Positions 1 to 9,112 of a stretch of 9,112 bases of DNA are shown here, in pieces. A program made the translations under genes and the position numbers. How positions within the stretch are numbered: position 1 is the first letter of the stretch; each line of letters opens with the position of its first letter. The notes under the pieces were generated by a model, which worked only from the letters and a program-made list of their open reading frames with translations, ran no database searches and was not told the origin of the DNA. The DNA lies in the NCBI GenBank assembly GCA_002474405.1, contig DLQW01000033.1:1-9112 (forward strand), in the 5' to 3' direction. Origin of the DNA: Christensenella sp. UBA7597. GTDB lineage: Bacteria; Bacillota; Clostridia; Christensenellales; Borkfalkiaceae.

Positions 1-52
1 AACTTTTGGGGTGCATATCAAAAGCGATTTAGCGGAAATGCGCCTTTTATTT

Positions 53-77
53 TGCCGAAAGTCGGTCAGTTTCGGCA
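53..77. repeat. 8-bp inverted repeat, 9-base loop
   Basis: TGCCGAAA (53-60) is the exact reverse complement of TTTCGGCA (70-77). There is no T-run after it on either strand, so it does not look like an intrinsic terminator. It ends only five bases before the larger inverted repeat at 83-146, so the two may belong to one structured element. Confidence 0.6.
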
Positions 78-82
78 GGGAA

Positions 83-146
83 ATTGCGCGCCCCCTCGTC
101 CGCGGCGCGCCAGCGCCGCGCTCGTATAGACGAGGGGGCGCGCAAT
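83..146. repeat. Large nested inverted repeat (18-bp outer arms, 8-bp inner arms)
   Basis: The outer arms 83-100 and 129-146 are perfect 18-base reverse complements, rich in G and C with runs of five C and five G. Directly inside the left arm, CGCGGCGC (101-108) pairs with GCGCCGCG (113-120) around a four-base loop, leaving an eight-base bulge (121-128) on the right only. That bulge contains CTCGT, which could instead pair with ACGAG at 130-134, so two folds compete. A weak T-rich run (151-160) follows. It may be a strong terminator of a gene left of the window, or a small mobile or REP/MITE-like repeat; sequence alone does not decide. Confidence 0.75.
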
Positions 147-228
147 GCTCTTTTGCTCTTCTTGCAAGGTAAAAAACGATAGATAAATACGGCAAAAAAC
201 AATATAATTAAAAGACGGAAAAAAGGCG

Positions 229-242
229 TTGCGACGTCGCAA
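229..242. repeat. 14-bp perfect palindrome
   Basis: TTGCGACGTCGCAA is self-complementary. It lies about 80 bases upstream of the transposase start and is followed, after a short gap, by TTTTTCTCTT (251-260). It could be an operator-like site or the stem of a weak terminator protecting the transposase from outside transcription; neither role is shown. Confidence 0.4.
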
Positions 243-309
243 TTACGGCGTTTTTCTCTTATAAGAATCGTTCCCGACAGGGTTTTGCTCCCTGCAAGGG
301 TTATTTACG

Positions 310-315
310 AAAGGA
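310..315 (+). promoter_or_regulatory. Ribosome-binding site that sets the transposase start at 324
   Basis: AAAGGA lies eight bases before the ATG at 324. The open frame extends back to a TTG at 285, but that codon has no Shine-Dalgarno sequence and sits in the loop of a small hairpin (278-294). The ATG is therefore preferred. Confidence 0.7.
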
Positions 316-323
316 CAAACTAT

Positions 324-1319
324 ATGAAAACAGAATTGAATTTAAGACGGTGGAACAACCCGTATTCTCCGAAAGAAAAATTGAAAGCATTGAATCTTTT
401 GAAGCGTTCCGACGTGGAATTCGTCGCACACCGCTACCATTGCACCATTCAAACGATTTACAGGTGGCGAAGAATTTACGACGGAACGATAGAAAGCCTT
501 GAAAACAAGTCGCACCGTCCGCTTACCGAGCACCCGAAAGCGCAGAACGACGAAGAGAAAAAGCATATAGCGGACTTAATCAAACGCAACCCGAATATAG
601 GGTTAAACGAACTGTACGGGAAACTTCGCTTAAATTACGCATACAGTCGCAATCCCGTTACGCTTTACAGGTATCTGAAACGAAACGGCTTTTACGATAC
701 GAAGAAAACTTATACGCCGTATAAACCGAAGCCGTATGATACGCCCGAACAAATCGGCGTAAAAATGCAAATGGACGTTAAGTATGTGCCGAAAGAGTGT
801 ATCGCCGATTCGATTATCGATGACGAACGATTCTATCAGTACGGGATAATCGACGAAGCCACGCGCGAAAGGTTTATTTACCCCTACCGTGAGCAGAACG
901 CCGACAGCACGGTTGACTTCGTTAAACGGGCGATTGCGTTCTTTGGCTATACCCCGCAAATCATTCAGACGGATAACGGCGCGGAATTTACTTTTACGCA
1001 AAAAGTGAAGAACGACAGGAAACATTCTTTCGATATATTCTGCGAACAGCACGGAATCGAACATAAACTTATAAAGCCGAGAACTCCGCGGCATAATGGC
1101 AAAATCGAACGTTCCCACAGGTGCGATAACGAACGGTTTTATAAATATCTGCGATTTCACAGTTTCGACGATTTGAAAACGCAGATGAAAGCGTATCTGA
1201 AACGGTCGAATAATATTCCGATAAGCACGTTATGCAGTCGGGATAAAACGAAAAAGTGGCTTACACCGAACGAGAAGCGAAAAGAATTGCTTCTGCTTGA
1301 TTGGGGTGTGATAGAATAA
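324..1319 (+). CDS. IS481/IS3-type DDE transposase
   Basis: This 331-aa protein would cut and join the ends of an insertion sequence. A helix-turn-helix lies near residues 31-50 (VAHRYHCTIQTIYRW), a second helical DNA-binding segment spans about 93-125, and an integrase (rve) core follows. The catalytic acids appear to be D151 (in MQMDVKY), D217 (in QTDNGAEF) and E262 (in HNGKIERSHR). The last two are separated by 44 residues rather than the usual 34-35, through an extra charged segment after DNGAEF. One uninterrupted frame carries both the DNA-binding and catalytic parts, which favours IS481 over the two-frame IS3 layout. The gene looks intact. Its codons look more A+T-rich than those of pcrA or ligA, fitting acquired DNA. 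Clear terminal inverted repeats were not found, so the element's limits are unknown; the exact family is less sure than the transposase call. Confidence 0.88.
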   Translation: MKTELNLRRWNNPYSPKEKLKALNLLKRSDVEFVAHRYHCTIQTIYRWRRIYDGTIESLENKSHRPLTEHPKAQNDEEKKHIADLIKRNPNIGLNELYGKLRLNYAYSRNPVTLYRYLKRNGFYDTKKTYTPYKPKPYDTPEQIGVKMQMDVKYVPKECIADSIIDDERFYQYGIIDEATRERFIYPYREQNADSTVDFVKRAIAFFGYTPQIIQTDNGAEFTFTQKVKNDRKHSFDIFCEQHGIEHKLIKPRTPRHNGKIERSHRCDNERFYKYLRFHSFDDLKTQMKAYLKRSNNIPISTLCSRDKTKKWLTPNEKRKELLLLDWGVIE

Positions 1320-1342
1320 TTCTTTTTGCATTACATATTTTA

Positions 1343-1363
1343 AGCCGACCTTTACAGTCGGCT
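1343..1363 (+). terminator. Stem-loop after the transposase, weak terminator
   Basis: AGCCGAC (1343-1349) and GTCGGCT (1357-1363) form a perfect seven-bp stem with a seven-base loop, 23 bases after the transposase stop. Only a short run (ATTTT) follows, so termination may be weak. The position suggests it closes the transposase transcript. Confidence 0.5.
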
Positions 1364-1459
1364 ATTTTGGCGTTCACGAATATAAATTTTTGCGCGTGTT
1401 TTACCTATTCAGCACTTTAAAACAAGGCTCTGAGTGGTTGACACGCCATTTTTTTTGCT

Positions 1460-1483
1460 TTTTTTGAAAAAATTTTCAAAAAA
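1460..1483. repeat. AT-rich palindrome upstream of the isomerase gene
   Basis: TTTTTTGAAAA (1460-1470) and TTTTCAAAAAA (1473-1483) are exact 11-base reverse complements two bases apart, in a strongly A/T-tracted stretch. Such tracts often bend DNA. It lies about 80 bases upstream of the -35 box at 1564. A role as a curved region, a binding site or part of the insertion-sequence end is speculative. Confidence 0.4.
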
Positions 1484-1563
1484 CCCCTAAAATATCATTG
1501 ACAATTCTTCATACGGAAAAATTTCCCGGAAATATTTTTCTTTGAAAAATCCCCCGCGGAAGT

Positions 1564-1592
1564 TTGTAATATTTTTCGTAAGATGCTATAAT
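1564..1592 (+). promoter_or_regulatory. Sigma-A-type promoter of the isomerase gene
   Basis: A -35-like TTGTAA (1564-1569) is 17 bases from a perfect TATAAT (1587-1592). TG just before the -10 gives the extended form TGCTATAAT. Transcription would start near 1599, leaving a very short leader before the AAGGAG ribosome-binding site (1605-1610). Confidence 0.75.
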
Positions 1593-1617
1593 ATAGATAT
1601 TCATAAGGAGTACGTCC

Positions 1618-2427
1618 ATGCAGACAGGCATATCCACGGCGTCGCTGTTCATGCGGCAATACAACGAAGACGCGGTACAGACGATCAATCGTCTCGGCGT
1701 GAAAACGTGCGAAATTTTTCTGGAAACTTTTTCGGAATACACCCGCGCTTTCGGCGAACTTTTAAACGAAAGAAAGGGGAATCTTTCCGTCAATTCCGTC
1801 CACCTTTTCACAACGAATCTCGAACCGCAGCTGTTTTCCGAAAACGAAAGAACGAGGAAGGACGCGTTTTATTTTCTCGGCGAAGCGATGAACGCCGCTA
1901 ACGCATTCGGCGCGAAGTACTATACGTTTCACGGTACGGCGCGCTACAAAAAAAATTCGAGAAGCGGCTTGAACGACGATTTCCCGAAAATCGGCGCGGC
2001 GCTGGAAGAAACGCGGCAAATTTGCGAAAAGTACGGCGTGGCGCTCTCGCTCGAAACGGTGGAGTGGTCTACGTATAATCGTCCGGGCGTGTTTAAAGAA
2101 CTGCTGAAATACTGCCCGCGCCTTTTCGCAACGTTCGATATCAAACAGACGCGTATTTCGGGCTATCCCGAAAGCGAATATCTCAAAGAAACGGCGGGGC
2201 ACATTTCGCACGTGCACGTATCCGATATCGATTCCTGCGGCAAAACCTGCCTGCCGGGCAGGGGAACGTATAATTTCGAAGATTTGTTCCGCCGCCTCGC
2301 CGATACGGGCTTTGACGGCGCGGTGCTTATCGAAGCTTATAAAGACGATTACGAAAACGTGGAAGAACTGAAAACCGCCGCCTTGTATCTGGAAGAAATT
2401 TTATATAAACTCAATCTGAACGGGTAA
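1618..2427 (+). CDS. Sugar phosphate isomerase/epimerase-like TIM-barrel protein
   Basis: The 269-aa product resembles the xylose isomerase-like TIM-barrel / AP endonuclease 2 superfamily. Its members mostly isomerise or epimerise sugars and related polyols in the cytoplasm using a divalent metal. The likely metal ligands are E146 (LSLETVEW), D174 (FDIKQ), H200 (HVHVSD) and E239 (LIEAY), with conserved H62 and H105 (FHGT) at other strand ends. Their order and spacing match the family, and the length is usual. ATG 1618 is supported by AAGGAG seven bases upstream and by the promoter before it. No transporter, kinase or other sugar gene lies beside it, so the substrate cannot be guessed. No intrinsic terminator is seen after the stop, so some transcripts may run on into rpsU. 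A DNA-repair endonuclease IV is less likely, because the full set of that enzyme's ligands is not apparent. Confidence 0.82.
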   Translation: MQTGISTASLFMRQYNEDAVQTINRLGVKTCEIFLETFSEYTRAFGELLNERKGNLSVNSVHLFTTNLEPQLFSENERTRKDAFYFLGEAMNAANAFGAKYYTFHGTARYKKNSRSGLNDDFPKIGAALEETRQICEKYGVALSLETVEWSTYNRPGVFKELLKYCPRLFATFDIKQTRISGYPESEYLKETAGHISHVHVSDIDSCGKTCLPGRGTYNFEDLFRRLADTGFDGAVLIEAYKDDYENVEELKTAALYLEEILYKLNLNG

Positions 2428-2451
2428 AATTTTGTCGAACGGAGGAAAGCT

Positions 2452-2541
2452 TTGCCGAACGCAAAAAAAGGTTGGTTCACCCCCGCAAAACAGCTTGACA
2501 GAACAAAAAAAAATTGCTATAATCAAACACGTAAAAAATAA
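2452..2541 (+). CDS. Possible 29-codon small ORF, doubtful
   Basis: A GGAGG (2441-2445) lies six bases before a TTG at 2452, opening a basic 29-residue frame (begins [16 protein letters not shown]) that ends at TAA 2539-2541. The ribosome-binding site is good and the start lies 24 bases after the isomerase stop. Against it, the start codon is rare, the frame runs across both boxes of the rpsU promoter, and the peptide resembles nothing I recognise. It could be a leftover of a decayed gene or a chance frame. Confidence 0.2.
   Translation: MPNAKKGWFTPAKQLDRTKKNCYNQTRKK
2495..2523 (+). promoter_or_regulatory. Full-consensus promoter of rpsU
   Basis: TTGACA (2495-2500) and TATAAT (2518-2523) are both perfect and 17 bases apart, with TG before the -10 (TGCTATAAT). 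This is about as strong as a housekeeping promoter gets and fits a ribosomal protein gene. The start would be near 2530. Confidence 0.92.
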
Positions 2542-2570
2542 ACGCACAGGCAAAGGAAGGTGAGAACAGA

Positions 2571-2747
2571 ATGTCCACGGTAAAAGTCGGAGAGAACGAA
2601 AACGTTGAAAGCGCGCTTCGCCGCTTTAAGAGAAAGTGCTCGCGCGACGGCATTATCGGCGATCTTCGCAAGAAGGAATTTTACGAAAAACCTTCCGTAA
2701 GAAGAAAGAAGAAGTCGGAAGCCGCAAGAAAGAGAAACAAAAACTGA
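2571..2747 (+). CDS. rpsU: 30S ribosomal protein bS21
   Basis: This 58-aa basic protein belongs to the small ribosomal subunit, where bS21 sits near the mRNA exit region and helps initiation. The sequence fits the family: [20 protein letters not shown] at the N-terminus, then [20 protein letters not shown], then a tail of Arg and Lys ([15 protein letters not shown]). The length is typical. ATG 2571 is supported by AGGTGAG, six bases upstream. It has its own consensus promoter and is followed by a long hairpin. In many Firmicutes yqeY follows rpsU; here an unrelated-looking gene follows instead. Confidence 0.96.
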   Translation: MSTVKVGENENVESALRRFKRKCSRDGIIGDLRKKEFYEKPSVRRKKKSEAARKRNKN

Positions 2748-2753
2748 ACCGAG

Positions 2754-2790
2754 AATTCGCTTCCCCGCAAAACCTGCGGGGAAGCGAATT
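2754..2790 (+). terminator. Long hairpin after rpsU, possible partial terminator
   Basis: Arms 2754-2769 and 2775-2790 are perfect 16-base reverse complements with a five-base loop and a GC-rich core (CTTCCCCGCA). It begins seven bases after the rpsU stop. The run after it (GCTTTATA) is a poor U-tract, so it may stop only part of the transcription, or protect the rpsU mRNA end, lowering expression of the gene at 2869. No separate promoter for that gene was seen. Confidence 0.65.
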
Positions 2791-2868
2791 GCTTTATACG
2801 GACGCAAAAAACGTCGAAACCGCGCGAAAGATAAAAAATAAAGCAGAAAAAAAGGAGAAACAACAAAG

Positions 2869-3288
2869 GTGGCGGAAGCGCAGACATTGAAGAGCGCGGC
2901 GAAAAGCGCGAAACAACGTATGAAAAAAGGTTTTTGGGAACATTGCGAAAAAAGCGTACGCGAAAGCGTGGAAGAAGCGAAGCGGCAGGGCGTGAACGAA
3001 AGCAAAGCCGAACGCTATTTCATTAAAGAAACGCAAAAGGCGATCGCAGGCGAAAAAGAGGACGAATTTTATTTGCGCGTGAAAGAAATGCTCCTTTCCG
3101 AGGGCGAAGTATCCGACGCGATCGGCAGACTTACCGACAGGGAATATTTTTCCACGCTTTCCTATGAAGAAAAGCAGCGTTACACTCTGTCTTTAAGCGA
3201 AAAATATCTGCGCGCGCTCGAACGTTTCCGCCGCGAAAGCGAATTCGCCTTTTCGTCCTCGGCGCAAAACGTCCGCGGTACAAGGTAA
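2869..3288 (+). CDS. Small charged helical protein of unknown function
   Basis: I do not recognise this 139-aa product. It is rich in Glu, Lys, Arg and Ala, has no signal peptide, membrane segment or cysteine pair (one Cys only), and should be mostly alpha-helical. The N-terminal 40 residues are basic and Ala-rich. A middle segment (about 60-100) carries KAIAGEKEDEFYLRVKEML and GRLTDREYFSTLSYEEKQRY, which look like two folded helical stretches. The C-terminus turns Ser-rich. The GTG at 2869 is chosen because AAAGGAG (2851-2857) lies upstream, although 11 bases is somewhat long; the next in-frame ATG (2920) has no such site. It probably shares the rpsU transcript through the intervening hairpin, and its stop lies just before the pcrA promoter. 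It does not resemble YqeY. Codon use matches its neighbours, so it is likely a real gene. Confidence 0.75.
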   Translation: MAEAQTLKSAAKSAKQRMKKGFWEHCEKSVRESVEEAKRQGVNESKAERYFIKETQKAIAGEKEDEFYLRVKEMLLSEGEVSDAIGRLTDREYFSTLSYEEKQRYTLSLSEKYLRALERFRRESEFAFSSSAQNVRGTR

Positions 3289-3307
3289 AAAACAGGGCGA
3301 AATATAC

Positions 3308-3336
3308 TTGCCAAACCGCGAACAAAATGGTATAAT
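3308..3336 (+). promoter_or_regulatory. Promoter of the pcrA-ligA unit
   Basis: TTGCCA (3308-3313) matches the -35 consensus at five of six bases and lies 17 bases from a perfect TATAAT (3331-3336). TG before the -10 gives TGGTATAAT. The start would be near 3343, giving a leader of about 65 bases. Confidence 0.85.
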
Positions 3337-3358
3337 AAAGCAAAAGAATTTACAGGCG

Positions 3359-3383
3359 GTGCCGCGCAGCTTCTGTGCGGCAC
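3359..3383 (+). promoter_or_regulatory. Stem-loop in the pcrA leader
   Basis: GTGCCGCGCA (3359-3368) pairs with TGTGCGGCAC (3374-3383), ten pairs with one G-U, around the five-base loop GCTTC. It lies in the 5' leader 24 bases before the ATG, with no T-run after it. It could stabilise the mRNA or modulate translation. It also buries the GTG at 3375, an alternative in-frame start. Confidence 0.5.
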
Positions 3384-3407
3384 TCCGTTACGAAAAAGAA
3401 GAATCCG

Positions 3408-7836
<4,429 letters not shown>

Positions 7837-7853
7837 GAAAAATCGAAAAAAAT

Positions 7854-7897
7854 AAGCGGAAACCTCGCGCACGCACGCGATACCGCTTGTTTTTTTT
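7854..7897 (+). terminator. Intrinsic terminator of the pcrA-ligA unit
   Basis: AAGCGG (7854-7859) pairs with CCGCTT (7883-7888). Inside it TCGCG (7865-7869) pairs with CGCGA (7876-7880), giving a two-part stem with internal loops. A run of eight T (7890-7897) follows directly. This is a classic rho-independent terminator, 18 bases after the ligA stop. Confidence 0.88.
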
Positions 7898-7915
7898 CGG
7901 TTTTTCTGCTATAAT
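7887..7915 (+). promoter_or_regulatory. Promoter of yicC-gmk, overlapping the terminator tail
   Basis: A perfect TATAAT (7910-7915), with TG before it (TGCTATAAT), lies 17 bases from TTGTTT (7887-7892), a half-matching -35 that falls on the last bases of the terminator stem and its T-run. The extended -10 probably makes up for the weak -35. Transcription would start near 7922. Confidence 0.72.
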
Positions 7916-7921
7916 TGTATG

Positions 7922-7987
7922 CAAGGTTTTCCCCTTGGGGGAAACTGACTGCGGAAGCAGGCTGATACGGGAACAAAGCCTGAGGAG
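7922..7987 (+). promoter_or_regulatory. Structured 5' leader of yicC with overlapping hairpins
   Basis: Three stems can form in this leader. TTTCCCC (7928-7934) pairs with GGGGAAA (7938-7944). CTGC (7949-7952) pairs with GCAG (7957-7960) around a GGAA loop of GNRA type. CAGGCT (7958-7963) pairs with AGCCTG (7977-7982) around a 13-base loop. The last two share 7958-7960 and so exclude each other in full, and the third stem ends immediately before the AGGAG ribosome-binding site (7983-7987). That arrangement could control translation. I do not recognise a known riboswitch class. Confidence 0.4.
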
Positions 7988-7996
7988 ATAAACGAA

Positions 7997-8869
7997 ATGT
8001 ACAGCATGACGGGGTACGGCAAAGGCACGTACAAAAACGAAAACGCAGAAGTTTCCTGCGAAATCAGAACGGTGAACAACCGCTATCTCGATCTTTCCCT
8101 GAAAATGCCACGGCAATTTTTTGCTTACGAGGCGGAATTAAAAGAACTCGTCAAGGAAAAAATCACGCGCGGGCATGCGGAAATCGGAGTCGTCTATAAA
8201 GATAAACGCGATAAAAGCGTTTCGTTTTCGGTGAATCTTCCGCTGGCAAAAGCCTACGCGAAAGCCGCGGGCGAACTGAAATCGGCTGTGCCGGAAGCGG
8301 AAAACGATCTTACGGTTTCCGCGTTGCTGCGTCTGCCGGACGTGCTTTCCGCCGAAGAGGGCGAAGAGGACGAACACGCGATCGACGCCGTGAAAGAAGC
8401 GCTGAAAGCCGCGCTGCAAAATCTGAACGCCATGCGCGAAAAAGAGGGCGAAAAGCTGAAAGCGGATATGCTTTCCCGCGTGGATACCGTCGAACTGCTG
8501 GTGAACGATATCGCCGGGCGCGCGCCGCTGGTGGCGGAAGATTACCGCAAAAAGCTGAAAGCGCGTATCGAAGAGGCATTGAACGGCGCCGCATACGACG
8601 AAACGCGGCTTTTAACCGAAGTCGCCGTATTCACCGATAAATGCAATATCGACGAAGAACTCACAAGGCTTCGTTCGCACATCGCGCAGTTCCGCGCCAT
8701 CTGCGAAGAAAAAGTGGTGGGCAGAAAACTGGATTTTCTCGTGCAGGAATTCAACCGCGAGGCAAACACGTCCTGTTCGAAGAGCAACGACGCGCTTCTC
8801 ACGAAAACCGGGCTCGCCCTGAAAAACGAAATCGAAAAAATCCGCGAACAGGTGCAGAACGTAGAATAA
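7997..8869 (+). CDS. yicC: YicC/YloC-family endoribonuclease
   Basis: This 290-aa cytoplasmic protein belongs to the YicC/YloC family, whose studied members are metal-dependent endoribonucleases linked to RNA turnover and stress. The N-terminus MYSMTGYGKG with EIRTVNNRYLDLSLKMPR (22-39) is the family hallmark. The C-terminal domain ends with GRKLDFLVQEFNREANT (242-258) followed by SKSND and a helical end (EIEKIREQVQNVE). The length is normal. ATG 7997 is set by AGGAG nine bases upstream. Expression should follow the promoter in the ligA terminator region and may be tuned by the hairpin leader. gmk follows after 57 bases. In Bacillus subtilis remA lies between these two genes; no such gene fits here. 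Confidence 0.95.
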   Translation: MYSMTGYGKGTYKNENAEVSCEIRTVNNRYLDLSLKMPRQFFAYEAELKELVKEKITRGHAEIGVVYKDKRDKSVSFSVNLPLAKAYAKAAGELKSAVPEAENDLTVSALLRLPDVLSAEEGEEDEHAIDAVKEALKAALQNLNAMREKEGEKLKADMLSRVDTVELLVNDIAGRAPLVAEDYRKKLKARIEEALNGAAYDETRLLTEVAVFTDKCNIDEELTRLRSHIAQFRAICEEKVVGRKLDFLVQEFNREANTSCSKSNDALLTKTGLALKNEIEKIREQVQNVE

Positions 8870-8906
8870 ACGTTTGCTTGCACGCGCAGAACGCACGCAC
8901 AGGAAG

Positions 8907-8913
8907 AAAGGAG
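8907..8913 (+). promoter_or_regulatory. Ribosome-binding site of gmk, widely spaced
   Basis: AAAGGAG is a strong Shine-Dalgarno sequence, but 13 bases separate it from the ATG at 8927, more than the usual five to nine. No in-frame GTG or TTG lies between, so the ATG remains the best start. The spacing may lower initiation. Confidence 0.6.
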
Positions 8914-8926
8914 ATCAACGCAGAAG

Positions 8927-9112
8927 ATGAATACCGTACTTATGGCAATATCCGGTCCGTCGGGCGTAGGCAAAGGCACCATCGTAAAAGAATTTTTGCT
9001 CCGCCGTGCCGACGTAGGCGTATCCGTATCCTGCACCACGCGCGCGCCGCGGGCGGGCGAAGTGAACGGCAGAGATTATTTTTTCATCACGAAAGAGGAA
9101 TTTCTGCGCCGC
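8927..9112 (+). CDS. gmk: Guanylate kinase, 5' part (cut by window end)
   Basis: Guanylate kinase phosphorylates GMP to GDP with ATP in the cytoplasm, the essential step to GTP and dGTP. The visible 62 codons carry the P-loop [10 protein letters not shown] (residues 9-18) and the GMP-binding signature [19 protein letters not shown] (35-53), which are diagnostic. The family is about 190-210 residues, so roughly two thirds lies beyond the window. It probably shares the yicC transcript, with no promoter or terminator visible in the 57-base gap. rpoZ often follows gmk in Firmicutes, which cannot be checked here. Confidence 0.96.
   Translation, partial: MNTVLMAISGPSGVGKGTIVKEFLLRRADVGVSVSCTTRAPRAGEVNGRDYFFITKEEFLRR

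Larger units (their letters stand above)
1..323. other. Non-coding region left of the transposase
   Basis: No convincing gene is visible in this stretch. It contains an 8-bp inverted repeat (53-77), a large nested inverted repeat (83-146), a perfect 14-bp palindrome (229-242) and short overlapping hairpins around 278-300. A TATAAT box sits at 203-208, but I find no acceptable -35 box at 16-18 bases from it, so a transposase promoter here is only possible. The triplet TGT, usual at IS481 tips, does not occur anywhere in the stretch, so the left end of the insertion sequence could not be placed. Confidence 0.6.

Noticed and set aside
83..146. CRISPR repeat
   Set aside because: There is one inverted repeat and no series of direct repeats with spacers.
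630..1160. 176-codon open frame on the - strand inside the transposase
   Set aside because: Lies opposite the integrase core with all catalytic residues; no sign of a separate gene.
1542..1901. 119-codon + strand frame starting before the isomerase gene
   Set aside because: It begins upstream of the promoter -10 box and runs out of frame through the isomerase; its Arg-rich product has no family features.
2636..2890. 84-codon + strand frame overlapping rpsU and the next gene
   Set aside because: It runs out of frame through rpsU and across the hairpin at 2754-2790, and is only Lys/Arg-rich because the region is purine-rich.
7921..7990. Known riboswitch ahead of yicC (preQ1, fluoride, guanidine, THF and others considered)
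   Set aside because: I could not match the conserved core of any class; only the general two-state layout remains.

Overview
This window looks like chromosomal DNA of a Gram-positive-type Firmicute, probably an uncultured clostridium. The evidence is AAAGGAG-type Shine-Dalgarno sites ahead of most genes, sigma-A-type promoters with TATAAT boxes, the pcrA-ligA pair, and a yicC-gmk pair, all arrangements common in Firmicutes. I cannot place it more narrowly from sequence alone. Every supported gene is on the + strand, and many housekeeping genes are packed together.

Layout. Bases 1-323 hold no convincing gene. They contain two adjacent inverted repeats (53-77 and a large nested one at 83-146) and a short palindrome. 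A single-ORF DDE transposase of IS481/IS3 type follows (324-1319), then a small stem-loop. An AT-rich gap leads to a well-formed promoter and a sugar phosphate isomerase/epimerase-like TIM-barrel gene (1618-2427). Next comes rpsU (ribosomal protein bS21, 2571-2747), behind a full-consensus promoter and followed by a long GC-rich hairpin. A small charged protein of unknown function (2869-3288) comes after it.

A new promoter at 3308-3336 starts a DNA-repair/replication unit: pcrA (UvrD/PcrA helicase, 3408-5834) and ligA (NAD+-dependent DNA ligase, 5848-7836), 13 bases apart with the ligA ribosome-binding site touching the pcrA stop. A classic intrinsic terminator ends it. The next promoter nearly overlaps that terminator and drives a hairpin-rich leader, yicC (YicC/YloC-family endoribonuclease, 7997-8869) and gmk (guanylate kinase, 8927 to the window end, truncated).

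The window is mostly ordinary core-genome content. I did not find a clear new system. The points most worth checking are the nested inverted repeat near the left edge, the structured leader of yicC with mutually exclusive hairpins next to the ribosome-binding site, the Tyr-Gly-rich linker of PcrA, the unrecognised 139-aa protein between rpsU and pcrA, and the repeated extended -10 promoter form (TGNTATAAT) at all four best promoters.
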